Made by a program: the position numbers and the translations under genes | Shown: one piece after another, positions 52,772 through 61,241 of the stretch | Position numbering within the stretch: the first letter of the stretch is position 1 | Layout of the letters: every line of letters begins with the position of its first letter | Source: Bacteroidales bacterium | GTDB taxonomy: Bacteria; Bacteroidota; Bacteroidia; Bacteroidales; F082 | Assembly: GCA_016285355.1 (NCBI GenBank) | Contig: JAEEQP010000017.1 | Coordinates: forward strand, 4,951 to 68,950 | Length of the DNA: 64,000 nt | Direction: 5' to 3' | Notes under the pieces: generated by a model | What the model saw: the letters and a program-made list of their open reading frames with translations, nothing else | What the model was told of the DNA's origin: nothing | Database searches by the model: none

Positions 52772-52884
52772 ATGTCAACGGCGACTTTGGCCAAATCAAC
52801 TGTCCCTCCGACAATGGCCGCTTCGACCATGAAGGCGAGCGAGCGGTTTCAAACGCTGTATTGATAATGAAAAAGCCTAGATGA
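52771..52884 (+). pseudogene. 3' remnant of a second phosphodiester glycosidase gene
   Basis: Immediately at the ATPase stop, an in-frame segment encodes VNGDFGQINCPSDNGRF and HEGERAVSNAVLIMKKPR before TGA 52882-52884. The last ~30 codons match the end of the glycosidase gene at 51047-51133 at both DNA and protein level with only scattered changes. No start or upstream catalytic part exists, so it is a gene fragment; the ATPase gene thus lies between two copies of the same 3' end. Confidence 0.85.
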
Positions 52885-52890
52885 GATACC

Positions 52891-53156
52891 GTTGTCGCAG
52901 CAACCATGTCATCCCAGTGTAGCCCAGCAGCCATGTCATCCCTACGTTGTTGCAGCAGCCATGTCATTCCTGCGTTGTTGCAGCAGCCATGTCATCCCTA
53001 CGTTGTCGCAGCAGCCATGTCATCCCTACGTTGTTGCAGCAGCCATGTCATTCCTGCGTTGTTGCAGCAGCCATGTCATCCCTACGTTGTCGCAGCAGCC
53101 ATGTCATCCCTACGTGGGCAGGTGCGGTGGCTTGGGATCTATGGCTGCGTCATTCC
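52891..53156. repeat. Expanded palindromic element with 28-bp tandem repeat array
   Basis: Six exact-length 28-bp units run from 52946 to 53113, preceded by two divergent ones (52891-52945). Every unit carries GCAGCAGCCATGTCAT. Units 1-3 (52946-53029) and 4-6 (53030-53113) form two identical 84-bp blocks, so a three-unit block was itself duplicated. The array ends with GGGATCTATGGCTGCGTCAT (53134-53153), the inverted half seen in the copies near fic. There are no spacers, so it is not CRISPR. The remaining part of the gap to 53355 shows nothing recognisable. Confidence 0.92.
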
Positions 53157-53355
53157 AGACCACCAAGAAAAAACAAAGGCATCCAACATCCATAGTCAAC
53201 CGGTCGGTAGTGCGCCGTGCGGCCTAAGCCGTGCATTCGAATGACAACGTGCTGAGCCTGCGCCGTGCAGTTCATCGTGAACGGGTGTTGTCGGCTCCGA
53301 GCAACGGTCAGTGTGGGGGTTCCGGTTCGCCCTATGAATGCGGATGCCCTAAAGT

Positions 53356-53811
53356 TCAGACCAGCTCGGTCTGGAAGTTCAGCGACTGGATCTCCATGTC
53401 GAGTTGGCGCAGTTGGGCGGAGCATTCGTCCGCCTGTTTGCCGATGGCTTTCACGTCGACCACGGTCACCGTCTTGATCTCCGAGCGTGAGTAGCGGTCC
53501 TGTCCCGCCGAGGCGGTCTCAAAGATGTTGCGCAGGTTGCCGACGCGCATGGTCAGCACATCCTTGCGGGCCATGAGTTGGGTGAGGGTGACGCCCTCGG
53601 CGTTCTTGGTCTGCATGTTGGTGGCGTTGATGCGCCAGATGAGGTCTTCCAGCTGTGTCAGGCACGCGTCGAGTTCCTTCATCAGCTCCGTGGGTTCTTC
53701 CGAAGGCGCGTCGCCCTCCTGCACTTTCACGTTGTTCTGTATGCGCTGTCCTAACTGTTGGATGCGCTTTTGCAGGTCTTTCCTGATGCTTAATGCTTCT
53801 GCCAGTTTCAT
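53356..53811 (-). CDS. DIP1984-family helical protein
   Basis: 151 residues from the ATG at 53811 (MKLAEALSIRKDLQKRIQQLGQRIQNN). The helical heptad pattern, the RINATN segment, LTQLMARKDVLTMRV and the end IGKQADECSAQLRQLDMEIQSLNF match the DIP1984 family of small cytoplasmic helical-bundle proteins, of unknown function. The open frame extends upstream to 54024 through low-complexity Pro/Arg-rich sequence that belongs to an intergenic repeat, so the internal ATG is preferred. Confidence 0.8.
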   Translation of the reverse strand: MKLAEALSIRKDLQKRIQQLGQRIQNNVKVQEGDAPSEEPTELMKELDACLTQLEDLIWRINATNMQTKNAEGVTLTQLMARKDVLTMRVGNLRNIFETASAGQDRYSRSEIKTVTVVDVKAIGKQADECSAQLRQLDMEIQSLNFQTELV

Positions 53812-53829
53812 AGTGGATGGAATTTGGGG

Positions 53830-53837
53830 CAAAGATA
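53830..53837 (-). promoter_or_regulatory. -7 element for the DIP1984 gene
   Basis: The minus strand reads TATCTTTG, 18 nt before the start codon, supporting the ATG at 53811. Confidence 0.5.
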
Positions 53838-53895
53838 GGGAAATAATCGGTTGTTTTGTCGATCTACTTTCTTTACTCGTCATCGCAGGCGGTCC

Positions 53896-53910
53896 CTGAG
53901 CCTGTCGAAG
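53896..53910 (-). repeat. Second copy of the CTTCGACAGGCTCAG 15-mer
   Basis: Reverse complement CTGAGCCTGTCGAAG is identical to 541-555 in the UPF0371 gene. It starts a GC-rich intergenic stretch (to ~54000) without a gene. Confidence 0.55.
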
Positions 53911-54042
53911 GGCCGCTGCCCCGCGTTTTGGCCGTGGCCCGCGCGCCCAACCCAGTGAAGGGTAGGCGAGCCCGGGAGGGGGTTCCTGTTCCCAAAAACC
54001 GCGGAAAGGTGTATAAACTGCCATTTCAAAAAGTTAGGAAAG

Positions 54043-54114
54043 GTGTATGCCAAAGACTTGGAAACCAAGGATGGAAGGGTCTTTTTGCTGCTTTATATGA
54101 CACTGTTGTTGTAG
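54043..54114 (+). pseudogene. C-terminal remnant of a DUF4143-type ATPase gene
   Basis: The frame reads VYAKDLETKDGRVFLLLYMTLLL and then TAG (54112-54114), which aligns with the end of the complete ATPase (IYTKDLRKDKETLLVPVYMTPLL, stop). Nothing upstream resembles the rest of the gene. Confidence 0.65.
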
Positions 54115-54187
54115 GTTGTTGGTTTATCGGTTGATTGAGGCGATGGAGAGGGGATAGGCTCAATTGTATTGTATTAAAATCTTGCAG

Positions 54188-54224
54188 TCTCCCCATAGGC
54201 CGAAAGGCTTGTGGGGAGATTTTT
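54188..54224 (+). terminator. Terminator-like hairpin
   Basis: TCTCCCC (54188-54194) pairs with GGGGAGA (54213-54219), with an inner GCC/GGC pair around GAAA, and is followed by TTTTT. It may have ended the gene whose remnant lies just before it. Confidence 0.6.
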
Positions 54225-54225
54225 A

Positions 54226-54303
54226 CAGGACTTTCGTGGGAACATGGACATGGAGAATGCATACATATAGGGACGTTTCTATGCTGTTCCTTATATTATG
54301 AGA
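54226..54303 (+). pseudogene. C-terminal remnant of an RloA-like ATPase gene with in-frame stop
   Basis: The frame reads QDFRGNMDMENAYI, stop, GRFYAVPYI. It aligns residue for residue with KDFRENMDLEKAYMQGRFDAIPYI near the end of the ATPase at 48882-50132; the stop TAG (54268-54270) replaces the CAG Gln codon. It is a decayed copy of that gene's end. Confidence 0.7.
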
Positions 54304-54403
54304 TTTGTAGTAGAGATTTTTTGGTTCTCTGTCTGTTAGTTTAATATTTTAATTGAATAAGAAAATCATTTTATTATTGGCTGAATCATATTTGTAAAAG
54401 TAT

Positions 54404-54411
54404 TATTTTTG
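54404..54411 (+). promoter_or_regulatory. -7 element for the dnd cluster
   Basis: TATTTTTG, 49 nt before the dndC ATG at 54461. The AT-rich surroundings make -33 assignment uncertain. Confidence 0.45.
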
Positions 54412-54460
54412 CATCATAAATTTGGTTCTTGTATAAAGCAATATAAATCAACTATGATTT

Positions 54461-55798
54461 ATGAATTTTGTTCAAAACATAATAGATGAAATAATAGACC
54501 AATACATGTTTGCGGATAATACAAAACGACCGTGGATTATTGGTTTTAGTGGTGGCAAAGATTCTACTGTTATGTTGCAATTGGTGTGGAAAGCTTTAGA
54601 AAAAGCAAAGCATTTTCACGGATTTGTTGCACGAGATATTTATGTTGTATGCAACGACACGATGATTGAGAATCCTATCATATTGGAATATGTAAACCGT
54701 GTATTAGACAAAATAGAATTGGCTGCTGTTGAACAAGATATGCCAATCAGAGTTATTAGAACTCGTCCCCGATTGGAAGATTCTTTATGGGTTAATATGA
54801 TTGGTAAAGGTTATCCAGCCCCCAATAATGCATTCCGTTGGTGTACTGAAAGATTGAAAATAAAGCCAACGGCTCGTTTTATTACAGAACAAGTTGATGA
54901 ATTTGGCGAGGCCATTATTTTGATAGGAACACGCTATTCTGAAAGTGCAAACCGCGCTCGAACAATGAACAAACATGCTGTTAAGGGAAAACGTTTGACC
55001 AAACATCCTACCCAGCCAAACACTTTCATGTATGCTCCGATTAGATATTTGATGTTGGAACAAGTTTGGTACATTATTAATACCATGCCTTCTCCTTGGG
55101 GCGCTAGCAATGAAGAATTATTTCATATTTATGCTAATGCGAGTGCGGATGACTATGAATGCCCTGTTGTTGTAACAAGTACTGAACACAAATCTTGCGG
55201 ACAGAGCCGCTTTGGATGTTGGATGTGTTCTGTTGTCAAGGAGGACAAATCAATGGCAGCACTAATCAATAACGGATTTCCGTGGCTATCTCCTTTATTG
55301 ACATATAGAAATGAAATAGTTTCTCAGCGTAATAGAACAGAAAATCGAATGGCTAAAAGAAGAAATGGAACCACGGCAGTAAATGATAGGGGTTCATATA
55401 AGCCAGAATACCGCGCGTTGTTATTGAAACGATTGTTGGAAACGCAAAAAGAGATACAACAGAATGGGCATAATGTTGAATTGATTACAAATCAAGAACT
55501 CATTGCGATTCAAACTATTTGGTATCGAGATTTTGTTTTCAATTACAAAGTTTCAAGAATATATCAAGATGTTTATAAAACAAAATTAGATATGAAAGAA
55601 CAGAATGAGAAAACAGAGAAAGAATTGGATCTGTTGAGAAAGTCATGCGATGAAAACCCTCATGATTTTGACTTAATCCAAGAGTTATTGACACTTCAGA
55701 AAAACAAGTCGCTTTTGAACCGAAAACGTGGTTTAGAAGATGATATAGAGTCACGTATTGAAGAATATATCAAAAGAGAAAAAGGAAATGCAGATTAA
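54461..55798 (+). CDS. dndC: DndC-like phosphorothioation sulfurtransferase (PAPS-reductase fold)
   Basis: 445 residues. PP-loop FSGGKDSTVML (~residues 29-39) for ATP binding, then NNAFRWCTERLKI, IGTRYSESANRA, and the cysteine set SCGQSRFGCWMC, which together provide ligands for a [4Fe-4S] cluster. DndC activates DNA or carries sulfur during backbone phosphorothioation. Its usual partner DndA (cysteine desulfurase) is not encoded here; a chromosomal IscS/SufS could supply sulfur, as in many dnd clusters. The C-terminal ~100 residues are a charged helical tail. First gene of a six-gene AT-rich cluster. Confidence 0.92.
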   Translation: MNFVQNIIDEIIDQYMFADNTKRPWIIGFSGGKDSTVMLQLVWKALEKAKHFHGFVARDIYVVCNDTMIENPIILEYVNRVLDKIELAAVEQDMPIRVIRTRPRLEDSLWVNMIGKGYPAPNNAFRWCTERLKIKPTARFITEQVDEFGEAIILIGTRYSESANRARTMNKHAVKGKRLTKHPTQPNTFMYAPIRYLMLEQVWYIINTMPSPWGASNEELFHIYANASADDYECPVVVTSTEHKSCGQSRFGCWMCSVVKEDKSMAALINNGFPWLSPLLTYRNEIVSQRNRTENRMAKRRNGTTAVNDRGSYKPEYRALLLKRLLETQKEIQQNGHNVELITNQELIAIQTIWYRDFVFNYKVSRIYQDVYKTKLDMKEQNEKTEKELDLLRKSCDENPHDFDLIQELLTLQKNKSLLNRKRGLEDDIESRIEEYIKREKGNAD

Positions 55799-57905
55799 GG
55801 AGATAACTTTAAATAACTTCCGAATATACAAAGGAGAAAACACTATCAACTTATTACCTGAAGGTGATAAAAACATCATTGTTATTAGTGGCAAAAACGG
55901 ATTTGGTAAAACTACGTTTTTAATGTCATTGGTATGGTGTCTTTATGGCAAACAAATGGATGCTGTTGATGAATTGTATAAAAAGGAAATTGCTGATAAA
56001 GGTGGATACGGAAAATATATTGGTAATACTCTTAATCGGTTGGCAAAGTTGGAAAGAGATTCAAAATTTTCAGTCTCAATAACATTCAAGGATGTAAAAA
56101 TCCCTGAAATAACTTGCAACGAGGTCAAGATTACTAGAACACTTGATACTATCACCAGCACTACTGATAAGGTTGAAGTATTGATTGATGGTTATCCGAA
56201 TCAACTAATCCAAGATTTGACTACTGATAAGCAAGATGGCGCAGAAATATTCATTAGAGACTTCATACTTCCTATTGAAATCGCAAAATTCTTTTTCTTT
56301 GATGCTGAAAAAATAGTTTCATTGGCTGAAATCAATTCGCCAGAACAAAGAAAACTTTTAAGCAAAGCATATACTGAGGTATTAGGAATTAAGAAGTATG
56401 AGGACCTAAAAGATCGTTTGGAAAATATACAAGATAAGTACAGGAAAAAATCAGCTACTCCAAAAGAAAAAGCGGAACTTAATCAGATAGAAACGGACAT
56501 TAAAAACAACACGATTGAAATTGAATCGATAGAAGAATCCATAAGAATTCTTGAGGAAGAAAAGATAGAGAAACAAGGAGAATCTAATGAAATCCAGATG
56601 AGGTTGGTTCAAGAGGGTAATGTAATGACATTGGAACAACTAAATAATTTGAAAAACGAGGAAAGGGCTCTAGACGAAAAAATAGTCTCTTTGCAGAACG
56701 AATTAAAATCCTTATTTGATTTAATTCCTTTTGGGTTGGCGGGAGAAACATTGATGGATGTTTCTACACAATTAGAGAATGAGAGGAATTATAAGGAAAG
56801 TAAATACAAGCAAGAGGATGTTAGAGAAAAATCGAAAAACATTATAAATGATATAGAAAAAGAAAGGGTAACTGAAAAACTTGTTTTTGATACAGAAATT
56901 CGCGATTTTTACGAGAAACAAATAGAGAAACAAATCAAGAAATATTTTTATTCCGATTTGCCAGAATTACCCAAAATGTTTCGTGCCCTTCATGATTTTT
57001 CTTCTGAGCAAACCAACGAAATATTATCATTGATAGGAAACCTAAAACACTCATTTAAAGAATCTTTTACCAAAATTAGTGATACTTATTCTCGAACGAA
57101 GAGTGATCTTGATTCCATTCGTAGGAAAATAAGAAATGCTGAAAAAGATACCGAGGACGAGTATTTCGCAGAATTAAGGAATAAAAAAGAGGGGTTTGAC
57201 AAAAGGGTTTTGAATATTAACAACGAGATACAAGATTATTATGAAAGAATTGGAGCTATAAAAGCTACGATTAAGAGTTTACGACAAAACCAAGAAACTT
57301 TGAGGAAGAAACTTGATGATTCTCGTCGTTATTCGGAAAAGGATCATAAAACAAATGAAGTCCTTCAAGAATTGAAACATTTTATCAAAGAGTTTAAAGA
57401 TACTACGAAAAAGAAATTGGGCGAAAACATTCTTGATGAATTACAGATTTTGATGCATAAGAAAGGTTTTATTCATAGAGTTGAAGTGTCAATAAATCAA
57501 GCAGGGGATGATATTGATATAATACTTTATAATGATAGGAATGAAAAAATAGATAAGAGTTCTTTGTCAATGGGAGAAAGGCAAATGTACGCTTCAGCAC
57601 TACTTAAATCCCTTGTTGCTGAATCTGATATCGAGTTTCCTGTATTTATTGACAGCCCGATGCAGAAGTTTGACCCAGAGCATTCAGAGAATGTAATTAG
57701 AGAGTTTTATCCCACAGTATCAAATCAAGTCGTTTTATTCCCATTGCTCATTAAAGAATTGTCAGAAAAAGAATACGAGCAGATGCTAAAACCAAATGTG
57801 AGCAAAGCATATCTAATTGACAATGTGAATGCAGATGCTTCGCGTTTTATTGAAGTTAACCCTGATTGTTTAATTGAAAAGTACTACGATTTATATGCAA
57901 ATTAA
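55788..57905 (+). CDS. dndD: DndD SMC-like ATPase
   Basis: 705 residues from the ATG at 55788 (MQIKEITLNNFRIYKGEN), which overlaps the dndC stop by 11 nt and has AAAGGAA before it; the frame opens 30 nt earlier at a TTG. Walker A SGKNGFGKTTFL (~residues 34-45), a Q-loop-like FFFFDAEK segment, a long antiparallel coiled coil (~215-540), the ABC signature LSMGERQMYASALL and Walker B FPVFIDSPMQKFD. DndD is thought to nick or remodel DNA and supply ATPase activity to the DndCDE complex. Confidence 0.92.
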   Translation: MQIKEITLNNFRIYKGENTINLLPEGDKNIIVISGKNGFGKTTFLMSLVWCLYGKQMDAVDELYKKEIADKGGYGKYIGNTLNRLAKLERDSKFSVSITFKDVKIPEITCNEVKITRTLDTITSTTDKVEVLIDGYPNQLIQDLTTDKQDGAEIFIRDFILPIEIAKFFFFDAEKIVSLAEINSPEQRKLLSKAYTEVLGIKKYEDLKDRLENIQDKYRKKSATPKEKAELNQIETDIKNNTIEIESIEESIRILEEEKIEKQGESNEIQMRLVQEGNVMTLEQLNNLKNEERALDEKIVSLQNELKSLFDLIPFGLAGETLMDVSTQLENERNYKESKYKQEDVREKSKNIINDIEKERVTEKLVFDTEIRDFYEKQIEKQIKKYFYSDLPELPKMFRALHDFSSEQTNEILSLIGNLKHSFKESFTKISDTYSRTKSDLDSIRRKIRNAEKDTEDEYFAELRNKKEGFDKRVLNINNEIQDYYERIGAIKATIKSLRQNQETLRKKLDDSRRYSEKDHKTNEVLQELKHFIKEFKDTTKKKLGENILDELQILMHKKGFIHRVEVSINQAGDDIDIILYNDRNEKIDKSSLSMGERQMYASALLKSLVAESDIEFPVFIDSPMQKFDPEHSENVIREFYPTVSNQVVLFPLLIKELSEKEYEQMLKPNVSKAYLIDNVNADASRFIEVNPDCLIEKYYDLYAN

Positions 57906-59469
57906 CATAAGAACATCTGAGGCGAATCAAGATATTGTCAGACAGCTCACGGCAAAATTGCCAGTCGGGACTAAGGAAAATGTTATTGCTCGAATAGCTT
58001 TGGCCTATTCTTTGCAAAGTGGAAAAAAGTTCTCTTCATCTGAATTTTCCGTATACGATTCAAAAGGCAAAGAGTATAAAGACCATATTCTATTTGATGA
58101 ACAATACCGTGATTTTTATATTGCATTAATTTGCCAGCATTATGGTATTTATAAAACTGACGAAAACATTAGAACCTATGTAAAACTACATATAGATCAT
58201 GGTTTGGAGCTTATGGACAATTTATTCCATAACAATAACAATTATACATTCATAGATTTCTTAGTTGAGCATTTGGATAAAGGAATTTCTTCTTTGAATA
58301 CGATAGAAAACGTATATGGAGCTGTTACGAACAACAATCAGAACATTGAGAAATCATCATTTGGCGAAGCTATTAAGATACCTATTGGAAATGATTTGAA
58401 TACAGGAGAAGAAGTCGTTTTGAATTTCAATAATACTAATTTGTATAACAACAACCATATCGCAATTGCCGGAAGTTCTGGGACGGGCAAAACGCAATTT
58501 GCGTTGTATTTATTGAAAGAAATTGCGGAAAAGTCAAATCATCTTGTAAATTTCATCTACTTGGATTTCAAAGGTTTGAAAGATGATGATTTGATAAACA
58601 TGCAGCCTTTCTTCGAAAAAACAAAGGCTAAATTTATTAATGCACCAATTACTCCTTTTCCTGTAAATCCTTTGTCTTTTATCGATAGCATTAACGATGT
58701 GAATAAACAAATGGGTATTGACAAGTTTGTTGACATTGTTTGCAAGTATTCTAATATTGGTATTAAGCAAAAAGGGAAATTAAGAGAAGCCACCCAAGAA
58801 GCTTTCTTGTCAAAAAAGCCAGGAGAGCACCCTGTTTTGCCAGAAATCAATGACAGATTGTTGGAAATTGTTGGAGATAAAAGAGATACACTAACAGAAA
58901 TAATTGGTGAATTAAGTCGGTATAATATTTTCCAAGAAGATAAGAAATCAAACAATTTTTTAAACCAAAATGTCTATCTTTCATTGTCTGGTGATTTGTC
59001 AAGTTCTGTTCGATTCACCTCTTTATTCTTGATTATTAACTACATCTATAATGTATTTATGAACATGGAGAGCTCGGCTGTAGATAATAGTCAAAGAGCA
59101 ATGCGCTACGTTTTATTGATAGACGAGGCTCATGTTATTTTTAAGGAAAAGAAGTATCAGGATATTTTAGAGAAGATATTACGCGAGATTCGTTCAAAAG
59201 GAGTTTCTGTTGTATTGCTTTCACAAGGAATAGAAGAGTTTAACCAACCTACATTTGATTTTTCGAGCATGTGTGAAATGGCATTCTTGTTGGATATTAA
59301 AGATAAGAACAACTCCAAAGCGATAAATAAATTCCTCGGTTTTAGTGACAAAGAGGGAATTAAGGCTTGTCGAAGTTTGGAGAATATAAAGAAAGGCCAA
59401 GCAATATCAAACATTAAGGAATTTGAAAAAGGTGAATTATTTGAAATCAAACAGTTTCATAAAGACTAA
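57895..59469 (+). CDS. DndE fused to a HerA/FtsK-type ATPase
   Basis: 524 residues from ATG 57895, again overlapping the upstream stop by 11 nt. Residues ~1-115 match DndE (MQINIRTSEANQDIVRQL, NVIARIALAYSLQSGKKF, HGLELMDNLF), the tetrameric nicked-DNA binding subunit. The remainder is a HerA-like ATPase: Walker A IAGSSGTGKTQFALYLL (~residue 196), FIYLDFKGL, Walker B YVLLIDEAHVIF and the following REIRSKGVSVVLLSQG. A HerA ATPase is normally a separate restriction subunit (DndH/DptH) in Dnd systems, so this protein physically joins modification and a motor. Confidence 0.88.
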   Translation: MQINIRTSEANQDIVRQLTAKLPVGTKENVIARIALAYSLQSGKKFSSSEFSVYDSKGKEYKDHILFDEQYRDFYIALICQHYGIYKTDENIRTYVKLHIDHGLELMDNLFHNNNNYTFIDFLVEHLDKGISSLNTIENVYGAVTNNNQNIEKSSFGEAIKIPIGNDLNTGEEVVLNFNNTNLYNNNHIAIAGSSGTGKTQFALYLLKEIAEKSNHLVNFIYLDFKGLKDDDLINMQPFFEKTKAKFINAPITPFPVNPLSFIDSINDVNKQMGIDKFVDIVCKYSNIGIKQKGKLREATQEAFLSKKPGEHPVLPEINDRLLEIVGDKRDTLTEIIGELSRYNIFQEDKKSNNFLNQNVYLSLSGDLSSSVRFTSLFLIINYIYNVFMNMESSAVDNSQRAMRYVLLIDEAHVIFKEKKYQDILEKILREIRSKGVSVVLLSQGIEEFNQPTFDFSSMCEMAFLLDIKDKNNSKAINKFLGFSDKEGIKACRSLENIKKGQAISNIKEFEKGELFEIKQFHKD

Positions 59470-59474
59470 TTTGT

Positions 59475-59990
59475 ATGAAAACTCCATTGAGTATTACTGC
59501 AATTAATAATGCACGTATTGAGAAAAACTATAATATTGAAAGTTTTGTTTTAAACATAGATACTTGGGCTAATATTGATCCGAAGTTATCCGCGTATTTT
59601 GCTGGTGGCACCAGATTCAAATTTGATGAGAATATTACCGATCATTTATCTACTAATAAAGGAATCTATATTTTTTATGTTGAACCTTGTTTTCCTTTCG
59701 CTCCCGAAACAAGATATTTAATGTATGTAGGGAAAGTGACAGGAACAAATACTTTTAAGCATCGCTTTTACAAATATGTGAATGCGATTGGAAATATTAA
59801 TGAAAAGGAAAACATCATGTTACTAACCAATTTATGGCCTGGAAAGACATGGGTATACGTTTATCCTCTGAATATGACCGATAAAGAAATAGAAGCAATT
59901 GAGGACAATTTAATTGATAATATTGTTCCTCCTTTAAATAGTCGAGTAAAATCAAAATCAGCAAAGAATAGTAGAAGTATTTTCGTCTAA
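59475..59990 (+). CDS. GIY-YIG-type nuclease of the dnd cluster
   Basis: 171 residues with a GIY-YIG core: KGIYIFYV (GIY-like strand, ~residue 58), MYVGKVTG (YIG-like, ~78), KHRFYKYV with Arg, and a C-terminal helix EAIEDNLIDNIVPPLNSR carrying the metal-binding Glu and Asn expected at the end of the fold. Such endonucleases cut DNA; here the position inside the dnd operon (5 nt after dndE-herA, 12 nt before dndB) suggests a restriction activity linked to the absence, or presence, of phosphorothioate. I do not recall it as a standard Dnd component. Confidence 0.8.
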   Translation: MKTPLSITAINNARIEKNYNIESFVLNIDTWANIDPKLSAYFAGGTRFKFDENITDHLSTNKGIYIFYVEPCFPFAPETRYLMYVGKVTGTNTFKHRFYKYVNAIGNINEKENIMLLTNLWPGKTWVYVYPLNMTDKEIEAIEDNLIDNIVPPLNSRVKSKSAKNSRSIFV

Positions 59991-60002
59991 TGTATAATTG
60001 TT

Positions 60003-61241
60003 ATGAATAAGTATTTGCACCTTCCTTGTTTAAGAGGAGTAATGGGAAATTGGACATACTATTGTTCAGTAATGAAAATAAAGGATGTCGTGAAACGTAT
60101 CATTACAGTTTCAGAATCTGAAGAATTGTATACCAAGAATATCAATGAGATTCTTCAGCGTGAAATTAGTTCGGTACGAATTAGGCAATTAAAAGAGTAT
60201 TTGAATAATAATTCAGAACACTTTTTTAGCAGTATTATTGTGGCCATTTTTCATGGAGACCCAAAGTGGTCAGATTTTGATTTAGAACCCTATTTTTCTG
60301 TTGACAATAAGATTCTGGATTCAGAAACAACGGAGTTTATTGAGAATAAACTTGGAGTTCTGTCATTATCTGGAGACGAAATAATATTTGCTCTAGATGG
60401 ACAGCATCGGATCAAAGGGATTCGGGAGGCGTTTAAACAAAACGAATCAATTGGAGAGGAGGACGTGTCTCTTATTTTTGTTGTACATGACCATGATAAT
60501 AAAGAAAGAACTAGACGTTTGTTTACTGTGTTAAACAAGTATGCACAAAAGCCCAAAGAAGCAGAATTGATAGTTTTGGATGAAGATGATGCAGCGGCAA
60601 TAATTACACGAAGGTTATTAGATACCCATGAGATTCTGAGGATGAAAAATGCGATTTCTAATTCGAACAGTCCAAATTTGCCATCAAACGATTTTTGTAG
60701 TTTTACCACATTGGTAATGCTTAATAGAATCAATAAGATTATCTTAGCAAATTATAAAATTGATTATACAAAGCGACCCAAAGATAACGTTCTGAATGAA
60801 TATTATCAGGTTTGTTCAATGTTTTGGGACTATTTTTTCAATCAATTTCCACAAATACAGCGTTTTATTCAAGGTGAAAATGTGATGTTCGAGAAAGGTG
60901 ATCTTTATAATAGAAATAATCAAACTGGTGGGAGCCTTTTATTGCGCCCCGTTGGTCAAAAAATATTTGCACAGATATACAATGCTTTTAATGAAAAAGG
61001 ACAATTAGAACAATTGACAGCGAAAATTCCATATTTAGATTTCAATTTGAATGGGCCATTATGTAAGTATATTACATGGAATAACAAGATTTTACCTAAA
61101 TCTGAGAGCTTACAAAAACGGTTGCTTTTTTATGTGTTAGGCCTTTTCCCTGATGAGTCTATACATGATGATTTGAAGAGCGTATATGAAAATTTTGGCG
61201 TACAATACAATAATAGATTTGAAATAATAGATGCGAGATAA
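60003..61241 (+). CDS. dndB: DndB-like DGQHR-domain protein
   Basis: 412 residues. The N-terminal LPCLRGVMGNWTYYCSVMKIKDV is typical of DndB, and the DGQHR motif itself is present in IFALDGQHRIKGIREAF (~residues 130-146). DndB regulates the dnd genes and influences modification in known systems. Normally dndB precedes or opposes dndC; here it is fifth in the operon, after the GIY-YIG gene and overlapping the Mrr gene by 11 nt, so it may be tied functionally to the nucleases. Confidence 0.88.
   Translation: MNKYLHLPCLRGVMGNWTYYCSVMKIKDVVKRIITVSESEELYTKNINEILQREISSVRIRQLKEYLNNNSEHFFSSIIVAIFHGDPKWSDFDLEPYFSVDNKILDSETTEFIENKLGVLSLSGDEIIFALDGQHRIKGIREAFKQNESIGEEDVSLIFVVHDHDNKERTRRLFTVLNKYAQKPKEAELIVLDEDDAAAIITRRLLDTHEILRMKNAISNSNSPNLPSNDFCSFTTLVMLNRINKIILANYKIDYTKRPKDNVLNEYYQVCSMFWDYFFNQFPQIQRFIQGENVMFEKGDLYNRNNQTGGSLLLRPVGQKIFAQIYNAFNEKGQLEQLTAKIPYLDFNLNGPLCKYITWNNKILPKSESLQKRLLFYVLGLFPDESIHDDLKSVYENFGVQYNNRFEIIDAR

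Noticed and set aside
52891..53156. Possible CRISPR array
   Set aside because: Units are contiguous with no unique spacers, and no cas gene is near.
52892..53244. Three overlapping frames (82-112 codons) over the 28-bp array
   Set aside because: 28 is not a multiple of 3, so all three frames read through as repeats of the same SQQPCHP-like peptides; there is no ribosome binding site or plausible protein.
53356..54024. DIP1984 protein with a 71-residue N-terminal extension
   Set aside because: The extension is translated intergenic repeat (Pro/Arg-rich) upstream of the -7 motif at 53830-53837.
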